From Gnetum montanum (lineage: Eukaryota > Streptophyta > Gnetopsida > Gnetales > Gnetaceae), in NCBI GenBank assembly GCA_015680685.1, contig MNCI01029592.1, forward strand, positions 121,742-185,741: a stretch of 64,000 nucleotides of DNA, written 5' to 3'. The notes under the pieces are model-generated. The model was not told the DNA's origin. It did no database searches and worked only from the letters and a program-made list of their open reading frames with translations. The translations under genes were made by a program, and so were the position numbers. Of this stretch, positions 31,671 through 42,539 are shown one piece after another. The stretch's first letter is position 1, and the number at the start of each line of letters is the position of its first letter.

Positions 31671-32597
31671 TGATGAGTTTTGGTTTGCCACATCAACTAG
31701 GCCCCATCAATGCAGTCTATTCCATCGATGAGGCCCCGTTGACTAGGCCCCATCAACATAGTTAATTGCATTGATGTGGCCCCATTGATGTAGGGGTATG
31801 TTCTGATCTATAAATACGAGCCACCAGCCACATTTATGGTATAAATTCTCATAGTAGTAGTATGGCTCTTGTAGTTTGTCTATATAAAAGTTAGAATATT
31901 TTTCCCTAGTGCCCACAATAGGAGTCATTGAATGTATGGATCTTTATTTGAGCATTGTTGTACCTGAGCATGATAGTGTGTGCAGCAATAAAGATGAGAT
32001 TTCTCATAAACCCTGCAACATTATGGATAGATTAAATATTTTATTTATGCATTTAATGTTTTCAATTACTTATTCAATGTTTTCTAGTAATTAAGCTAAT
32101 TAAGATAATTGAGTAAGATAAGCTAGATACATTGAATACATAAGTACGATCGCTTCAAGTGTAACATGTATTTGCTTGGTAATCCGAGTAGCATGATTGC
32201 TTGGTACACCCAGTAGCATAGCACTTGGTAACCTAGTAGTGGATATGTGGGTTCAAGATGTGTATGGAAAGTGGAACTAGATACTTATGTTAGGATTAGC
32301 TAGAGGCCAATAGGTTAGTTACATTGAATTAGCCATTAAATTACCTTGTCTTTATCTCTATTCAAGCACCAACACTATAAAACATAAAACTATAAAAAGT
32401 GTATGCCTCAAATACACTTAACCATACCATGTGCTTCACAAGTGTAATTGGGAAGATAATGAATGACCTTAGGGCAAGGTTCACTACCTAGAAGACTAGT
32501 GCATTGGAAACTATAAAGTCCATAGAATTCGACTGGATCATGCATAAATGCTCTATGATTCGTATGGTTGGGCATAGGGGTGCCTCGTTGCTCATCG
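31671..32597 (+). repeat. 3' LTR of element 3
   Basis: It aligns with 22729-23670. It starts TGATGAGTTTTGG and ends near GCTCATCG, where CA has become CG. TATAAATA lies at 31809 and AATAAA at 31987-31992. U3 holds repeated CATCGATG/GGCCCC pieces. Confidence 0.88.
31809..31816 (+). promoter_or_regulatory. TATA box, element 3 3' LTR
   Basis: TATAAATA lies about 180 bases upstream of the AATAAA signal, as in the other Athila LTRs of the window. Confidence 0.7.
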
Positions 32598-32789
32598 GTA
32601 GCTATTATTGGCACTAAGGTCCTAATGGAAATAAGGAAAAATAAAGGGATGTAAGAAAAATTCAAACAAAGAAAAATATAAAAAGAAATTATAAAATACC
32701 TAAGAAAATGGAAAATGTACTAAAGATGGTGTAAAAAAAAGTTAAAAAGCACTTATTTGCTCTTGATTTAGAATGGGGCATCTTATTTT

Positions 32790-33119
32790 CTTTTGGAAGA
32801 GATAAGAGCTAATAGGTGGGTTGAATGTTTCCATGCATTTTTGGAACAATTTTGTATTCTCATTTTTGAGCCACTAGGTGTCTTTTGCTTTAGTGGCTTT
32901 AGTGTGGACTTGGTTTTGCACACACACTTGTTCCTTAAGTTTGTTGTGGGTTGGTATAGGACTCATATCAATACTTTGAATTGCCAACCCACAATTGCAT
33001 CCTTTATAATTATTAGTAATGCACAAATTTTTTTGATCCTCCACCATGAGAGGTCCATCTTTTATGTTTGGTGTTGGAGTGGTGATGGTTGTTGACTCTT
33101 GCGTATGAGTAGGAGACAT
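32790..33119 (-). pseudogene. Element 5 gag C-terminal tail
   Basis: The open frame 33119-32874 is rich in Thr, Pro and Asn. Its GLAIQSIDMSPIPTHN part aligns with AVRAVNIQPTAGSDN of element 4 (about 62660-62620). It is separated from the main gag body by an unrelated plus-strand insert (33132-33674). Immediately after it comes 3' non-coding sequence, so pol is missing. Confidence 0.55.
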
Positions 33120-33131
33120 TGTTTTTATGAG

Positions 33132-33674
33132 GAAGGATGTTGAACCAAATTGGCCTTGTGCTGGTTGTGATGAGCCAATAGGTCTATGAGTTTCATACTT
33201 ATGTGTGGAAACTATCCTAAAGAAAGGACATTTTTAAGACTTTGGTTAAGATCTACTAATATTAAAATTTATGTGTATGTTCACAACACAAGTGGCATTC
33301 TTCCATTAAGGTTGTGGTGCCAATCCTTCCTATGTTGTTGACAGTGACATTTGTCAAAGGGATGTATGAGAATATTGAGGATGTGACGGATGATAAGAGG
33401 TATGAGATGGTGATCTCATAGGAGATGTTATAGGTTGATGATATTTGAGAGAGTGATAGTAGTACTTTGAGGTACAGAAAGTATAACCATTTTGAGAATT
33501 AGGTTGTTGAACATAATATTCATATGGGTCTAGCTAATAATAAGGGTATTATTGGTTTGTTGATGGCCTCCTCTATGATTATGGGTTTTAAGGCTAATAA
33601 GAAGTTCCATTGGAATAATATAGTTGGTTTTAGGAATATCTATAATTACCTTGTGAGTAAGATAAATTTCTAGG
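33132..33674 (+). pseudogene. Unrecognised decayed coding fragment inserted in element 5 gag
   Basis: From about 33305 to 33662 one plus-strand frame reads as a normal protein apart from four internal stops (TAG or TGA) and a TAG at its end. Readable parts are VVPILPMLLTVTFVKGMYEN, KRYEMVIS, RYRKYNHFEN and IIGLLMASSMIMGFKANKKF. An upstream piece in another frame (33135 on) has a PCAGC pair and KDVEPNW. The composition differs from the surrounding gag, which runs on the other strand, and element 4 has no counterpart here. It may be a captured gene piece or a small insertion. I do not recognise the family. Confidence 0.45.
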
Positions 33675-33689
33675 CATTTGCTTTTGTAT

Positions 33690-35226
33690 GAACTTGGGAT
33701 TTAAAGAAAAAGCCCCATACTCTTGTAGATGTAACATAACTAGGAAATAGCCCTTTGGATGTTCATATTGGCAAATGTCACATGCATCATTCTCTTCTAT
33801 GTTTAAGTCTATAACTCCTTCTACTATGGCTATTTTTTATTTTTTCCAATAAGTGTTCCTACCTATTTCTTTGGTCTTTTTCTTCCTCTTGTTTTGATTA
33901 CTTGATTAGTTTTGTGTTACCCTCTCTCATATGGTTTCTAAGTAGGTTTTAACTTTTTCATTCATCAATTCCCACATATTATCTATCCTTACTTCAAGCT
34001 CAAGAATAAACTTTTCTATTGGTAAGATTTGTTGTGAAATCAAATCATCAAGAGTTGCCTCCTTTTCCTGATCATAAATATGGACCTCCTCCTTTTGAAG
34101 AGTTGAGCCTTAGTTATATTCCTCTACATTCTCTCTTTTACATAGTTCTTCTTTTGCCACTTTCTCAACTAGCCTTCATATTTGATGGGCTTCCAGTTTA
34201 GATAATTGTTATTAGGCATAGATCCTAGGTGTCTCCATCATTTTGTTACAAAGCCTATCTATGATGTGGAGAAGCTATTCTTTTTGAGAAAAAACATGGG
34301 CTAGAGACCTATGTAGTAGAGAATAATATCTATCTAAGGCCCTATCCAAGGATTCATGTTTCTCTTGCCTCCATCCTTGGATTTGTTTTTTTAGATTGAT
34401 CACTCTCACATAGGTTTGGTATTTTTTGTTGAAGAGCTCAAGCATTGTTAATCATTGGTGGATAAATTTGTCTCCAACAATCTACACCAACTTTAGCTTC
34501 GTCTCTTAGTGTTCTAGGAAAGAGCTTAAGCTTTTGCCACTTACTTTCGATATTTTGCAAGGTGCAGGCATCATGGAAGGCTTGTAAATGATGTTGTGGA
34601 CCAAAATTATAGCCTCCCTCAAATTTAGAAATGTTAGTTATATCAATCTACTTGATGTTGATGCCTATGAAGTATTCTAATTGCCTCCATAATCTATATC
34701 ATGCCTCTAGTCACCAACAAGGGGTCATCTTCATTAGACACATACTAATGATAATCTCTATATCTATTTGTCTAACTACAATGATCTAATCTATGATTTC
34801 TTTGATGTCTTTTATCTTGCCTTTTATTTCTATTTTTATCTTCTTATTGACCATTTAGTGGAGCTCTATCTTGATACCTATGTTCACCTTCGTTAGAACT
34901 AGATGCGACAGAGGAACAGGAAGATGGGAAACTGGGAGAATCACCATGGCTCCTATATCTTTCCCCATGGTCCCTTGATTTATCTTTTCTATGTTTAGGG
35001 AAGGTCCTAGGCCTTGAGTTATCCTTATTCTAGGACTTACTCCATCCCCTCTTAGATTATCTACATCAGTTGAACGTAGTCCTTGAGTGTTGTAAGGGTC
35101 TAAATGAGAATATGAGTTCCCTACTTGTGGTTTTTCACTCTAATTTTCTTTAATATAGATCCTATCATTTCTTCTACTAGTGTTCTCATCATGTAATGCA
35201 TTCTTGGCCCTATGTGAAGAAGACAT
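33690..35226 (-). pseudogene. Element 5 gag
   Basis: Starting at the ATG at 35226 (MSSSHRAKN), the minus frame aligns with element 4 and element 3 gag. The core has FEGGYNFGPQHHLQAFHDA near 34620-34560 and WQKLKLFPR. The Cys-His cluster near 33785-33750 reads CDICQYEHPKGY; its last Cys has become Tyr. Many stops (TAG and others) interrupt the frame. It is the oldest-looking gag of the three Athila copies here. Confidence 0.75.
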
Positions 35227-35814
35227 GGTTTTATTTGAAAACATGTATGACTTAAAATATTAATATTTTCTAAAAGATAAATTGTTAGTACTTTTTGAGA
35301 ATCATTGAACTTAGAAGGGTTGGAGGGGGGGGGGGGGGGGGGGGTTGGGGGGGGGGAGGGGGGGAGGAATAAGTTTCCTAAATTAAAAATTATTTGAAAA
35401 AGGCATACACCAAAATTAACATGGTTCTCCAACTTGGGTAGTCCACACTTAGAGGGTAGTTCACTAGCATACCTCTAGACTTTGTTTCTCTCAAAATGTG
35501 CTTTGAAGGGTACCACACCCTCTACAAGCTCTGTGCTCTAGAGTGATTTGATGAAAAAAATTCACTCAATCTTGGAAGGCCCTAATCATCTTAGAATGTT
35601 ATTTCTAGGATCCCACAACTTTTACAACTTGAGCTTTACTTTGGAGTGTTGCACTACACCAACACTCAATCCCATAGGATCCTAACAAGCTTAAGTAAGA
35701 TGCCTTCCTACAAGAAGCAAATAGACCTTGCAAAATGACAAAAGAGAACAAAAATTACAAGGAAAGAATGTAACTAAATTTGCAAATCCTATATTTTAAG
35801 GTACAACTTGCTAG
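35227..35814. other. Remnant leader of element 5 and unassigned sequence
   Basis: About 100 bases next to the gag start resemble an AT-rich leader. A G-rich run follows (35325-35367, broken by TT and single A). From 35368 to 35814 I find no LTR signature, repeat or coding signal. No element 5 LTR is recognisable before Tat-B begins. Confidence 0.5.
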
Positions 35815-37547
35815 TGCAATTGGAAAAATTGGTCACTGGAAAACTGAGAGATCCAGTGTAGCAAGCTCAACCTTGAATCTCAAGGGCCTTCGAGAAATGG
35901 AATTTAGGGTACCTTGGATGGTTTGATAGATCACCCAGGGACTTATGAAATGTGAAAATGGGAATGATTTTAGAAATTATTTTTGAATGTGATAAAAAAT
36001 GTAGACAAAGATAGCCTACTGAAAATAGAAATGGAAAATGGAATTGCAGTTACATAAAATTAGTATAAAAAATGGAAATTGAAATCAAAAGTTGCACAAC
36101 ATGAACCAATAAATTTATAAGAGAATACAAATAAAGATTGGGTTCACAGTGTACAAATTTGTGCCAACAAGCATAGGAAGTTTCTTGTCGAAGCTTGAAG
36201 TTCGTTGAAGAGAGTTGCCTCCACAATACGGTTGCTTTCTAGTTTCAGCCTACTACAACTTTCTATTCTTTTCACTAGATCTGCAATATGTGAGTGGGAT
36301 TGGTGTTGCATGTTTGAAGTAATAGAAACTACATGGAAGTCTTTTTGCCTAGCGTAGTCCTAGTTTCTACCACAAAATGACACTATTATGTGAGAATGTA
36401 GTGGTTGTAATGGGTTTTGGTAGCTATCGATAGAAATGAAAATGGAATTTACACCTTCAGTAGTAATGGTAGTTACATGGAGGTATGCACATCTAGTGTA
36501 GTACCAGTTTATGCCACAAGAAATGTAATAGGGTAGCAAGTGGGTTTGATGGGAAATAGAAATGGCCACAAAAATTGCAAATGAAAATGATGTCAAAATG
36601 GTTTTTGAACATCAAGTGCTTCGAATACCACATGTTTTGAACCTTTTGTGAATGCCAAAAATGTCAAACCTGAAAATGGTGACAATGTTGGGCTTTTATA
36701 GATTAGGGTTGCCATTTTTAAGACTATTGTTGATTGTTGATCAATTGATGTTGATTGGGGGCTTATAATGGTTACTTCTACCAACATAATCCACTAACCA
36801 CCATTAGCGTGGTTCGCTGACTACTGCCAATGTGGTTCACTGACTACTACCAACGTAGTTAGCCAACTACTACTAGTGTAGTCAACCAATACTGGTAGCA
36901 TAGTTAACCAACTACTACAAGCGTAGTTAGTATTTGTGGTAACTCTAGAATGGACTACATTCACAAAATCCATTTGTTTACTATAGATAGTAAATAGGCT
37001 CTTGTGACTACACTAAAGGCTTTGGGAATGGAAAAAGTGAAAAAAGTCTTTGTGAAATAAGAAGATAATCATAAATTGTTGAAATGGTAAAACCCATTGG
37101 AAAGTATCATGCCTAGTAAATATTGTTGTCTAGTCGTTGTTAACTTGGGATGAAAACATTGGCTATTGTTGGAGAAACATCCATCCCAACAATGTCAACA
37201 TTGCATCTCCACCTAGTCCTGGTGATGACTATATTGGCTACTATAGCCACTAAGCCTACTAAAAATGGCTCCATCGTAGTTTGGGCTATATCCTTTTAAA
37301 AACTCATGAAAATGTCATTTTTAGCCATTCTAAAGTTGTTTTCAACCTTCCCAATCCTAGATATGGGTATGGGATACCTATTTCTAATTGGAAAATGAGT
37401 CAATGATAATTTTTGAAGCATTATTGTTCCCAAAAAGTTGAAGTATGCAAAATTGTAGCTCATGTACTACATATCTTACATTTACAATGAATTTTTTCCT
37501 GAACCTGAAAAGTGGGACTTTGCAACATGAATTTTGATGGTGTTTCA
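35815..37547 (-). repeat. 3' LTR of Tat-B
   Basis: It is 1,733 bp long and TG...CA ended. Near 36785-36935 is a run of about six palindromic units, each an ACTACT-x-GTAGT-like hairpin of the type CTACTACCAACGTAGTTAG. The same motif family forms the internal ~190-bp array of this element. A TATA box lies at 36693. Confidence 0.88.
36693..36700 (-). promoter_or_regulatory. TATA box, Tat-B 3' LTR
   Basis: The minus strand reads TATAAAAG within ATCTATAAAAGCCC, identical in core to the 5' LTR copy at 56736. Confidence 0.75.
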
Positions 37548-37563
37548 TTGGTTTCTCTTTTTT
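37548..37563 (-). other. Polypurine tract of Tat-B
   Basis: The sense strand reads AAAAAAGAGAAACCAA immediately before the 3' LTR. This is a typical plus-strand primer, and it confirms the LTR border at 37547. Confidence 0.7.
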
Positions 37564-37861
37564 GATTTTTAGAAGATTGACTTGAGAGACATCAAAAAAG
37601 AATACAAAACACCACTATAGGTCCAACACCAATGTTTCTTCTTTGCACTTGGATTTAGTAGTATCGAACTATGCTCAAGAGTGCTCATGGAGTGAGGCTA
37701 TGATGATGAGATGATAGTGAGGTCATGAAGAAATGATCATGAGGGCCAAAAAACATTGGGAAAATTATGTGGTTCACTCAACAAATGCATTTGTGGAACC
37801 AACACTACTCTCAGATTGATTTTTGATGTGATTTTCCCATTGAGTGAGTTGTGTTATACTA

Positions 37862-38140
37862 AAAAATCTTGGGGTTCTTCCATTGAACAAGGTGTGTTAT
37901 GCTCAATAGATTTAGCATTTTCCCATTGAATAAGATGTGTTATATTTAGGTGGACTTGAGGCTTTTCTAGTGAACAAGGTGTGTTACACTTAACAAACTT
38001 AGTGTTTTCCCACCGAAGGAGATGTGCTACATTTAGGTGGACTTGAGGCTTTCTAATTGAACAAGGTGTATTACGCTTGATAGACTTAGTGTTTTCTAAC
38101 CAAATAAGATGTGTTATATTCAAGTGGACTTGTGGTGTAG
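37862..38140 (-). repeat. 87-bp (29-residue) tandem repeat, about 3 copies
   Basis: The minus strand is open from 38186 to 37854. It repeats a unit of the form PQVHLNITHLI then WENTKSI then NTPCS, 29 residues per unit. Because 87 is a multiple of three, the frame is kept. It lies between integrase and the 3' LTR. Whether it is translated is unknown. Confidence 0.7.
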
Positions 38141-38489
38141 CACAATGAAGGGATGTTACATGGCCATGATGTATAAGTGTCAACATATGTCAACATTATC
38201 ACTAGAGGTATGGAAGGTTATACTGAGGCTACAAGGTTGGGCTCAAAGGGAAATGATGTGAAACAAGCACTCTTGGTACAAGCTCACCAAATCTTGCACA
38301 TCAAGGTTATGTGATGACTTTTTATTGTGATGAGTTGCATGATTGTGATGGCTCTAGGTTTCATCCTGCAAACACAACTCCAAGAGCACTAGAAAACCAA
38401 AGAAAGAAATGATGTTGTTACAATGGGATACATTAGGTCATGAAGGATGGTCTAGTAGATTTGGCCACCTAAGGTCACATGTCACTAGT

Positions 38490-38575
38490 TGAAGGTCTTG
38501 GTAGGTTGCATTGTTGATTTAAGGCCTTGATAGGATATAGTGCTAGTTTAGGGTTGTAGAAGACCATGGAGATTA
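38490..38575. repeat. Extra copies of the 29-bp repeat after integrase, Tat-B
   Basis: Two to three degenerate units of the type TTTAAGGCCTTGATAGG and GCTAGTTTAGGG lie downstream of the integrase end. The motif is therefore not confined to the cassette edges. Confidence 0.55.
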
Positions 38576-38589
38576 GGCTCACTTGTTGA

Positions 38590-39730
38590 TGATCATGATT
38601 GCTACAGGCTAGATGTAGTATGGTTTGAGAGAGGAATGATTAACTACATTGGCCATCTCATTTCCATCCATGTCTACTATTTTCAATGCACCATTGCTAT
38701 AAGCTTTAGTAATCAAGAAAGGCCCTTCATAACTGGTTTAGAATTTATCCATGTACTCACAGAAGGCTTAAGGACCACGTCACCTTCTTTGATATTACAC
38801 ATGGTCAAGTTATGATGGTATTGCTACTTCGACTTCTCTTGATAGTGTTCGATGTGAGTAAGTGGTTGCATATGTTACTCCTCCACGAAGTCAAGGACCT
38901 TTGTTCTCAATTCCTTATTTTTCTTGTCATTAATGAAGTCAATAAAATTTACCCAAAGTGATGGTACCTACAATTCAAAAGGTAAGACAACTTTAAAACC
39001 ATAAACAAGGCTATAAGGGATCATGACCATTACGCTATGATATCTCATGCTATAGGCCTAGAGTGTTTGGACAAGTTGTTCTTGAGACTTGCACTTGTTG
39101 TTGTTGAGCATATTCTTAAGCAAGTTGATTATGGCCTTGTGGATCACTTTTACTTGTCCATTGACTTGACAGTAATAATGTGACAAGAAAGAATGCTTAA
39201 TGCATAGGTTATGATAGAAATCTTTGAGTTCTTGGCTACTAAATTATGGTCCATTATTTGTAACTATGATCATTGGTATACTAAAATAGGCTACTATGTT
39301 ATCCAAGATGAATCTACATACTTGTTTAGACATTGTTTTCCTTAGGGGAATAGCCTCAACCCACTTGGTGAACTACTTGGTAGCGGTAATGATGAAGCTA
39401 TGCCCTGTAGAAGGCTTGGGTGTTATAGGACCAATGATATTTAGCCCCCACCATTGGAACAACCACGTGATTTGAGTGGTATGTAACTCAGTTGATGGTA
39501 TGTGTATGAGGTTGCTATGCCATTGGCATATGTCACAATGTTTAACCTTTGATAGGCAGTCACCTTCCATATGGGGCCAATAATAGCCTAACCATCTAAG
39601 CTTAGTGGGCATGGATCTAGGTCCTATATGACCCCCACAAACACCTTCATGAACCTTCTCTGGGACTATTTTGGCTTTAATTCTACCTAAGCACTTCAAT
39701 AATATACCATCATAGGATTGTTAATATAAT
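38590..39730 (-). pseudogene. Tat-B integrase
   Basis: In sense order: an HHCC zinc finger (VHEGVCGGHIG, then CDICQW; open frame 39699-39373), then the core start GLNIIGPITPKPSTGHSFI, where the first catalytic Asp has become Asn. The core is then broken by shifts. The C-terminal domain is readable near 38740-38640 with YEGPFLITKAYSNGALKI followed by MANVVNHSSLKPYY. This shows that pol ends close to 38590. It is inactive. Confidence 0.82.
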
Positions 39731-39839
39731 GTGTTATCATCTATAATGACATATTTTTTGGATCATTTACGTACAACATCCTTTTGAGTAGTAGTTAGGC
39801 CTTGTGAAGACTCACCATGCATAAGGTAAAACTTGATAT

Positions 39840-40240
39840 CATCATACAAATATTTTGTAGTAGTATGAACTATAACCACAAAGGCATCCTTGGTGCTCTA
39901 CATGATGGGTGTAGCATAATCCACAATTAAGGTGGAAAACTTGCTAAATACATCTAGCATAATGCTAAGGGCTAATGTTGCAATGATGTCAACTATAGTG
40001 TTTTCGTTCTGGGGTATGTGTTGGATATTCGCATTTGTGAATTGTTGTAATAATTACTTCCTTAAGTCACTAGTAAGGTTGTAAATGTGTGGCTTTTCAT
40101 GCATAAACCTTGGGTACTTGGTTGACCACAAGTTGCAAATAACCCTTGATTATCAATCATTTAATTTTTCTAATCAAACCCTTATACTCCACTATGTTGT
40201 TGGTGCATGGGAACTCAAAACAATAGGTGAAGGGTCAAAT
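39840..40240 (-). pseudogene. Tat-B additional (plant-type) RNase H domain
   Basis: This aligns with 612-1020 of Tat-A. The sense strand starts with an FEFPCTNNIVEY-like strand near 40215-40180. It continues through a QLVVNQVPKVYA segment to a decayed NxxADA region. It has more stops than the Tat-A copy, and no open stretch of useful length remains. Confidence 0.7.
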
Positions 40241-40499
40241 TTCATCAGATGGGAATGTTATGATGGTGGAGGCATTGGTCCCATGGGTAGTTGAAGCACT
40301 GTGAGAGTGCATGATCACCTCATATCTCTTGGGCACTTGGTTAATGGTGTTGACATGTTCATTAGGAAACTCAAGGTTTATAGTTTCTTGGTCATCAACA
40401 AGTGAGATAGTGAGTTGTACAACTATAGTTTGACCTTTTTTTGATAATTGAAAAACATAATGAAGGTTAAACTCGATAGTTATGGCTTTCCATTGGGCT

Positions 40500-40830
40500 A
40501 TATAGCTACATTTATAAATATTAATCATTACAACTCTAAGGATGTTATCATTGCAAATGATGTTGAACTAGCTCCCAAAGAGGTAGTGTCTCCACTTCTT
40601 CAATGATAAGACTAGTGCTAGATAGTACTCCTTTACTTTAGAATACCTAGTTTCATGGGCAACTAATGCATATCTAAGGTAATATATTGGCATTTTGGCT
40701 CTGTCATTACATTTTTGACAGAGTAGAGAGGCAATGGATGCGTTAAAGATGGAAAGGTAGATGTAGAATGGTTTACCATCTTGTGGAGGGTAGATTGTTA
40801 GTAGTTTAGCCAATTCTTGCTTAATATTTT
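40500..40830 (-). pseudogene. Tat-B gypsy RNase H domain
   Basis: The open stretch 40813-40568 has YIYLSIFNASIASLLCQK, IYYLRYALV and TRYSKVKEYYLALVLSLKKW, the same order as in Tat-A. The first catalytic Asp is again not preserved. It sits between the RT thumb and the second RNase H. Confidence 0.8.
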
Positions 40831-40859
40831 CAAAGGATTATTGGCATTGAGTTTTCCAC

Positions 40860-41650
40860 TCATAGTGAACTCCTTTCTTAAGCAAGTGTTGCATGGACTA
40901 TATCTTATTTGTAAACCTAGTGATGAACCTATGAATAAACTACAATATGACTTGTAATCCTTGAAGCTCTTTAAGGTTGGTTGGTGTTTCCAAGTTGGAG
41001 ATGGCCTTAAACTTATTAGGATCGATACAAATCCCTACCTTAGACACTACAAAGCTAAGCATCTTACTAGTTTTGACATTGAAGACATATTTCTTAGGAT
41101 TAAGTCTAAGATAATACTTGAGGCACCGTTTAAGCACAAGATCTAAGTCATTAGCATGGTCATAGGCCACTTTGGATTTAATGGTTATATCATCTATGTA
41201 TTTGTTGAGCAATCCTAGCATGTAATCACTAAAGATATAGGTCATGGCTCATTGGTAGGTTGCTCCTGCATTCTTAAGGCCAAAGGGCTTCATGTTATAG
41301 CAAACAGTACCCTAAGGGGTCATGAAGGTAATGCTAAGTTGATGTTTTAGGTTGATCTTGATCTGGTTATATCTTGAGAAACCATCCACAAAAGACAATA
41401 TGGCATGTCCAACCATAGTATCAATGAGTTAATCAATACTAGGTAGAGGAAAATGGTCTTTGATGGTTTCCTTATTTAGGTGTTAGAAGTTGATGCAAAT
41501 ATTGATACTCCCATTCTTCTTAGGGACTAATATGATGTTGGACATCTAGTCTGGATAGTCAATAGCTCTAATGAAGCTTACTTGATAGAGCTTGGTAATT
41601 TCATCACAAAATACCAGGCCCAAATCGAGTCTAATCTTACACACTTTCTG
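40860..41650 (-). pseudogene. Tat-B reverse transcriptase domain
   Basis: The YIDD box is intact near 41205-41185 (NKYIDDITIK). The thumb follows with LRLNPKKYVFNVKT and SFVVSKVGI. Upstream, finger and palm motifs are readable with stops between 41640 and 41290, including a KKNGSINI-like strand and a SGYNQI-like palm that has lost its frame. It is non-functional. Confidence 0.85.
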
Positions 41651-42130
41651 ATTAACTAGTCTAATGCTAGGATCAAATATGATGTTGTGTTGGACTAGAC
41701 ATGGGTCTAAACCTAGCATATCCTCATATAACTAGGCAAAGGCCTTAATGTTGTCCTGTAGGACCTTGGCAATGTCCTGAGCTTGTTGAAGTTCCAATGA
41801 GAAACTTAGTTTAAGGGTTTTCTCCTCACCACCATGTCTTATGATAGGAACCTCAACTAGAGAGTCTTCAATAATGTCACTAACTTCTAGGTCAAGGATT
41901 CTAACTAGGGTTTTAGGCCATTCTAGAGGTTTTTTGATTAAGACTATGTGATTAATAAGACTCTCAAGCTTACGATCTAGATAATTAGGATTAATATATC
42001 ATTCAACATCATCATGAGGTGCACTCTAGCTCAAAATCAAGGCAATTTTCATTTAGGTATTCATACTTCAGTCCTACATATCAACCATAAGCACATTAAG
42101 TGGCATCTGGGTAAAGATGAGAAAACAATG
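41651..42130 (-). pseudogene. Tat-B pre-RT linker
   Basis: This aligns with 2441-2909 of Tat-A and includes a TQMPLNVLMVDM-like segment near 42105-42070. The proposed splice acceptor TTTTAG|CATTG lies at 42131/42130. Relative to Tat-A it is about eight bases shorter just after this site, so the frame across the proposed splice is not kept in this copy. Confidence 0.6.
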
Positions 42131-42539
42131 CTAAAACAATATGAGATATTTTAGCAAATATATGTTATCCCAATCATAAAAAAAGATGAAAATAAGGTCA
42201 ACCAAGACTATGATGGATGGCCAATGAGATTAATCCAAAGACCACATAAGGCCAATCATAGGTCATAAGGGAGAAAATAAGGTGAACATGGTAAAACATG
42301 AAGTTACATAGAGGCTATATAAAGTCTATTGATGGGAAAGAAGATCAATGAGGCTAAAAATAAAGTCAAATATATGAGAATGGAATACATATGACAAAGC
42401 TTTTCTAATAGTGGTCAAATAGGATTAGATTTTTCTAGTTTAGGCCTTAGCAGGCCATGGTATGATGGTATAGGGCTACTAGGAGAGCTTGGGCATATGA
42501 GGGGGTTATTTTAGAGTTGTTTTAAGGTAAAAGTAACAC
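42131..42539. other. Cassette edge, AAGGTCAA-rich, with one 29-bp-type unit, Tat-B
   Basis: This purine-rich stretch corresponds to 2910-3470 of Tat-A. One recognisable repeat unit, CTAGTTTAGGCCTTAGCAGG, lies at about 42435-42460. No coding signal is seen. Confidence 0.5.

Larger units (their letters stand above)
22729..32597 (+). mobile_element. Element 3: full-length Athila-type Ty3/gypsy retrotransposon
   Basis: Two LTRs of 942 and about 927 bp, in the same orientation, enclose a tRNA-Asp-like primer site, gag, protease, reverse transcriptase, RNase H, a 913-bp assembly gap, the integrase end, a 3' region and a polypurine tract. The FMDDFS catalytic box and the primer site match the Athila clade. 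The LTRs differ by about 15% by eye, so this is an old insertion. All frames are interrupted. It is nested in element 5, whose sequence continues on both sides. Flanking bases GCACC (left) and GTAGC (right) are only a weak target-site duplication. Confidence 0.9.
32598..35330 (-). mobile_element. Athila element 5, 5' part (right remnant)
   Basis: Just right of element 3 an A-rich stretch (32640-32750) resembles the region after integrase in element 4 (61500-61630). It is followed at once by the Pro/Thr-rich gag tail (33119-32790) and the gag body (35226-33690). Protease, reverse transcriptase and integrase are absent between them. The 5' LTR is not visible: Tat-B begins at 35815. Confidence 0.7.

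Noticed and set aside
32793-33095. Plus-strand frame of 100 codons
   Set aside because: It is opposite to the element 5 gag tail, with no similarity to anything else here; treated as a shadow.
35121-35432. Pro-rich minus-strand frame
   Set aside because: The proline run is only the translation of the G-rich low-complexity stretch at 35325-35367.
39240-42130. Tat-A and Tat-B as one recent segmental duplication
   Set aside because: The copies differ strongly in LTR sequence, array arms, leader repeats and many indels, so they are separate old insertions of related elements.
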